Source: Owenia fusiformis (taxonomy: Eukaryota; Annelida; Polychaeta; Sabellida; Oweniidae). From it: DNA of 64,000 nt. Shown one piece after another: positions 61,157-64,000 of this stretch (positions are counted from its first letter, which is position 1; each line of letters opens with the position of its first letter). Location of the stretch: contig CAIIXF020000001.1 in NCBI GenBank assembly GCA_903813345.2, positions 22,589,915-22,653,914 on the forward strand. Direction: 5' to 3'. The position numbers were made by a program, and so were the translations under genes. The notes beneath the pieces are model-generated. The model saw only the letters and a program-made list of their open reading frames with translations. It did not search any database and was not told the origin of the DNA.

Positions 61157-61884
61157 TTTATTATCAACTCTCACCAAGAATTGAAAATCTTGCATATGTA
61201 CTTATGCAAGAACCTCTATATACAATATATTGTATATATACACTGTAATATTTACAATTAATTCAATAAAATAAATAAATACTTTATACAGCTGTACATG
61301 CTCTTATTGTCATAATGTCAAAAAAAACTAAAATAAGTACAACATCAAATCTGAATATACAACAATTGTAAGCTTAAAAATAATGAGTACTCTAGGTAGG
61401 TCTTGTGTAAAAAATAAATAAAAATATACAATCTGGGCATATGTGATGTATATTACTTTTGAATATGTTCAGGACGGAAGATATTCTTTACAATATGTTC
61501 AACTAAAACACTTTCCCTTTTCTGGCGAAATGTGAGACATTACGTATGTGCAGACTTATTGAATCATCATGCTACAATTATTGTCATATTGTAGCATATT
61601 GTTCCAGTTATTGTAGCATATTGCTCCTATTGTAACATATTCATCAGCTCATCTAGCAAAGATGAAGACAAGGGACGGTCATCATATTAAAAGGCACTTG
61701 CTTATATTATAGGAGTATTCTCATGGTAGTCCAAATAACTCAATAGTCGTTGAAACATATAAGATATTGCTTTTAACCCCCTTCACTAACATTAGTTCCC
61801 TGAAAAACCACCAATATTTTATAAGTCCCTTATGACTATGAGATCATTAAGTGATGTTTTAAATAATCAGTGTTACAATCCACG
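61157..61884 (-). other. CC2D2A: Probable CC2D2A 3' UTR with candidate AATAAA
   Basis: This is the minus-strand sequence after the TGA stop. The first AATAAA met on this strand is the complement of TTTATT at 61157-61162, which would give a 3' UTR of about 720 bases. The exact end is not known. Confidence 0.35.
61586..61641. repeat. Short tandem repeat (TTGTAGCATATTG units)
   Basis: ATTGTAGCATATTGTTCCAG, ATTGTAGCATATTGCTCC and ATTGTAACATATTC occur in a row, about 2.5 copies of roughly 26-32 bp, inside the presumed CC2D2A 3' UTR. Confidence 0.55.
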
Positions 61885-62149
61885 TCATCTTTTCCTTATA
61901 AGGGATGCCACATAGACCCATACAGAGAGCACTGAGTTGGGATACGCGTGTACATGCACAGCTAATGCAAACTCCACATCTGACGATTCATTAAACCACA
62001 CACCTGTAGAGTAGACAGTCTCTATAATGGGTTCCAGGTCTGTAAAAGGGAGGTTAATGGGGAAGCCAGATAGTTTATAGTTGCTGAGTATGGAGGCAAG
62101 CTCTTGTATTGTCTCATCCTGCATTCCTTTGCCTCTTGTAGCCTCCAGC
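61885..62149 (-). CDS. CC2D2A: CC2D2A terminal coding exon
   Basis: The acceptor is TTTATTCCAG. The exon completes the split arginine codon, then encodes [15 protein letters not shown] through [20 protein letters not shown] to the terminal VASLIRKR and TGA. The C-terminal end position matches the family. Confidence 0.92.
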
Positions 62150-63711
62150 CTGGAATAAACAATAGGAATACCTTAGGTCAAAATTTTCTGACAAGTCTAC
62201 ATCATCATATGTATGTTATAAATTATTTATCATTATATCATTATATCTCAAGGCATATATGACACAATAATGACAAAACCTCTAATTACAAATTGCTGAT
62301 ATACAGTATAGGCCCTTTCCATGCAAATTTTAATTACATATGTCTGTTGAGCATTTGCGAATGGAAAATGTCTACCTACCTTGGTAGAAGAGTTCTGAAG
62401 GCCTGCATACAGAATCTGTTCCAACGTGTTATATTCCTGGGGCGCCACTCCATAATCTTTGCTTTAAGGGTCTGCTCTATCTTTGACTGTATGTCCATCA
62501 CATTCTGGGACCTTGTAGGCACATAGATCAGAGCTTCAGGCTGAAATAATAAACCATTTTAAAGTTTTTTTTTACCACGGGGAGGCCATGTCAGGTAAAA
62601 TAACACATACCGCACAAATATGTGCTAAAATGTTTTAAAGAAATGTTGAAATCAGGTAACTTAAATCTGTCAATATAGTATTGAGGAGTTTTGATTAAAG
62701 AACATGTATGCACATTGAAAAAATAACTGCACTTATTATTTTACCTGTACTGAACTGAGACCAGGATTGGGGAAACTTTTGTCGAAGAAAGGCTTCCAAC
62801 TTGTGTCATCTTTCAGGTTAAAGTTCATCCGACTTGGCTGATCATTCACCTGGATGTTTGCCCACACCTAGCAAAAATAAAAAACACAATTTTGTTTTTG
62901 CACCTGACGAAAATAAAATGGATTGTTGCCTTATGTTTATAGATGTGTGTTAAACATACAAATTGATTAATTTACAATAATTTCCATGTCATGTGAACTC
63001 AACAAAATATTTAAATACATTTGAATAACTGTCAATTGAAGAAGAATAAAAAAACAGAGATAATAGCACTTTTGTGACATGAGCATGGTCTGTTTGAATT
63101 TAAACTTACATTGTCTTGATTCATGAGGCATCCGACACTCTGCACTGGGCAATAGTTATCTCTTGCATTGTAGCGTTCTCCTGTTGAGGCATTCCAGATC
63201 CAGTACTCATCATTCTCCTTGCTCAAAACATATGATGTCTCCCCTTCTGGTATAGCAGAACCTAAAGTCAACAACAAAGTCAACAATGCAATCAAAATAG
63301 ACATAAATATTAATGCAGTATGACAGTGTCTTGTCTCAATTTATGATCAAAATAATGAAGTCAAAAGCAAGATATGACACAGCATTAACATTCAAAATGT
63401 CACCATCTGCGATTTGTTACAGACACCGACCACCAAACGTTGAACACCAACTGCCAAATGCCAACCACCAAACACCATCCACAAAAAATTTGAGACTATA
63501 AAAATATGTCACCACCTGTGGTGGTGACATAAAAATAAAAACCCACATCCCACACAAAGAAAATGTGGATAAAATTAAGCTTCAACTTCAACTTAAAGAA
63601 ATCTATGAACTTACCAAGTAACATCCAAGCCTGTTTGCCCAAATGTAAGAAATAGTTGGTCAGTAGCATGGCATGCTCTTCTTCATCTCCTGCCAACATT
63701 GACAGGAATTG
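61885..63711 (-). CDS. CC2D2A: CC2D2A, C-terminal part (last five coding exons, gene runs off right edge)
   Basis: Splicing the minus-strand exons 63711-63615, 63261-63110, 62867-62745, 62540-62380 and 62149-61885 gives 265 residues and a TGA stop in one frame. All introns are GT...AG and the phases fit. The product matches the conserved C-terminus of coiled-coil and C2 domain-containing protein 2A. Landmarks are [74 protein letters not shown] and the terminal [14 protein letters not shown]. In animals CC2D2A is a core MKS-module protein of the ciliary transition zone. This segment is its transglutaminase-like domain, held to be catalytically inactive. The coiled coils and C2 domains lie upstream of the window. 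No frameshift or stop is seen. The gene points towards the NTase-TPR gene (convergent). Confidence 0.93.
62380..62540 (-). CDS. CC2D2A: CC2D2A exon (second from last coding exon)
   Basis: The acceptor is ATTATTTCAG and the donor GTAGGT. The 161 bp encode [20 protein letters not shown] through [16 protein letters not shown] to LLP plus two bases of an arginine codon. Confidence 0.9.
62745..62867 (-). CDS. CC2D2A: CC2D2A exon (third from last coding exon)
   Basis: The acceptor TTTTTGCTAG precedes GTG and the donor is GTAAAA. The 123 bp encode 41 residues, [16 protein letters not shown] to NPGLSSVQ, phase 0 at both ends. The exon is too short for an ORF search but clear from homology and splice sites. 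Confidence 0.9.
63110..63261 (-). CDS. CC2D2A: CC2D2A exon (fourth from last coding exon)
   Basis: The acceptor is TTTAG and the donor GTAAGT. The 152 bp complete the split glycine codon, then encode [20 protein letters not shown] to GCLMNQDN, ending in phase 0. Confidence 0.9.
63505..63531. repeat. Perfect 12-bp-arm palindrome in a CC2D2A intron
   Basis: TATGTCACCACC, a 3-base TGT loop and GGTGGTGACATA form a perfect inverted repeat. It sits in the intron between 63614 and 63262, next to an A- and C-rich stretch (about 63420-63485) with repeated CCACCAAA/CCAAATGCCAACC motifs. Confidence 0.7.
63615..63711 (-). CDS. CC2D2A: CC2D2A exon (fifth from last coding exon)
   Basis: The acceptor CTTTTTCAG precedes CAATTCCTG and the donor GTAAG follows TTACTTG. 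The 97 bp encode [15 protein letters not shown] to WMLL and the first base of the next codon. Threonine stands where vertebrate proteins have a cysteine (MLLTNYF), as I recall the family. Confidence 0.9.
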
Positions 63712-64000
63712 CTGAAAAAGAAAGTGAATAACACTAGTTTTAGGAACAGTTAGTTTTCATGTACATGTATAATACTCATCTAAGTACAGTGTACAAAGTT
63801 CTATTGACATCTTTGATACAGAAAAATACAGTACATATTAAAGATATCTTCAACTGTAATAAGCCATTATATTAATATATACTAGTATGCAATTTCCATT
63901 TGATAACTCATAAGTGAGTATTGTACAATGTATATTACATGTAGGGTTGGAATTTAAATCAATTCATTGTTGAATTGTATTTCTAATGTTGTATTTGTTG
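63712..64000 (-). other. CC2D2A: Intron of CC2D2A running to the window edge
   Basis: AT-rich sequence upstream of the first visible exon. I find no further exon before the edge. Preceding exons should lie beyond 64000. Confidence 0.6.

Noticed and set aside
62293-62526. Plus-strand ORF over a CC2D2A exon
   Set aside because: Antisense shadow of the exon at 62380-62540.
63032-63304. Apparent secreted protein beginning [16 protein letters not shown]
   Set aside because: The hydrophobic start is intron sequence read through the splice acceptor into the CC2D2A exon at 63261; it is not a signal peptide.

Overview
This is nuclear DNA of an invertebrate animal. Two things show it: a spliced minus-strand gene with canonical GT-AG introns that I recognise as the 3' end of CC2D2A (ciliary transition zone), and an intronless nucleotidyltransferase-TPR gene of a type that is expanded in marine invertebrates such as molluscs, amphioxus and cnidarians. 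A bivalve or other lophotrochozoan is my guess, because tandem-repeat-bearing elements with microsatellite tracts and hairpin ends (pearl/HINE-like) are typical there, but the sequence alone does not fix the phylum. Layout. Positions 1-83 look like unique flank. Positions 92-53213 are a continuous 53-kb island of 25 related repeat elements, all in the same (+) orientation and joined head to tail. Each element is 1.2-2.8 kb and ends in CTAG, nearly always followed by TT. Its parts in order are: zero to six short 5' hairpins (AGACTCCAGAT facing ATCTGGAGTCT); a lead-in with the 13-mer AGGTCAAAGGTCA; one to four copies of a roughly 475-bp core repeat; a CCTAT-type or CTACTTACTCAG-type microsatellite; and a 3' end with a subterminal ATCTGGAGTCT, a 9-bp stem (AAATTGAAC/GTTCAATTT) and CTAG 11-12 bases further on. 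This matches non-autonomous rolling-circle (Helentron/Helitron2-like) elements, and no transposase or Rep-helicase is present. Between elements 14 and 15 lies a 10,038-bp array of exactly 14 apparently identical 717-bp units. That unit is a diverged relative of the elements and has its own 5' hairpin. The same octamer TTATTTTA borders the island on both sides. Positions 53420-57325 hold one intronless ORF of 1301 codons: an N-terminal DUF294/GlnD-type nucleotidyltransferase-like region, then 15 full near-identical 43-residue TPRs that also form a 129-bp coding minisatellite with a 387-bp higher-order duplication. Positions 57326-61884 are AT-rich and intergenic or UTR, with a 122-bp MITE-like element, a 67-bp foldback and small tandem repeats. 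Positions 61885-63711 on the minus strand hold the last five coding exons of CC2D2A (265 residues and the stop). The rest of that gene lies beyond the right edge. The two genes converge (tail to tail) and nothing suggests shared function. The many short ORFs in the repeat island are frames through repeats, and I do not annotate them as genes.
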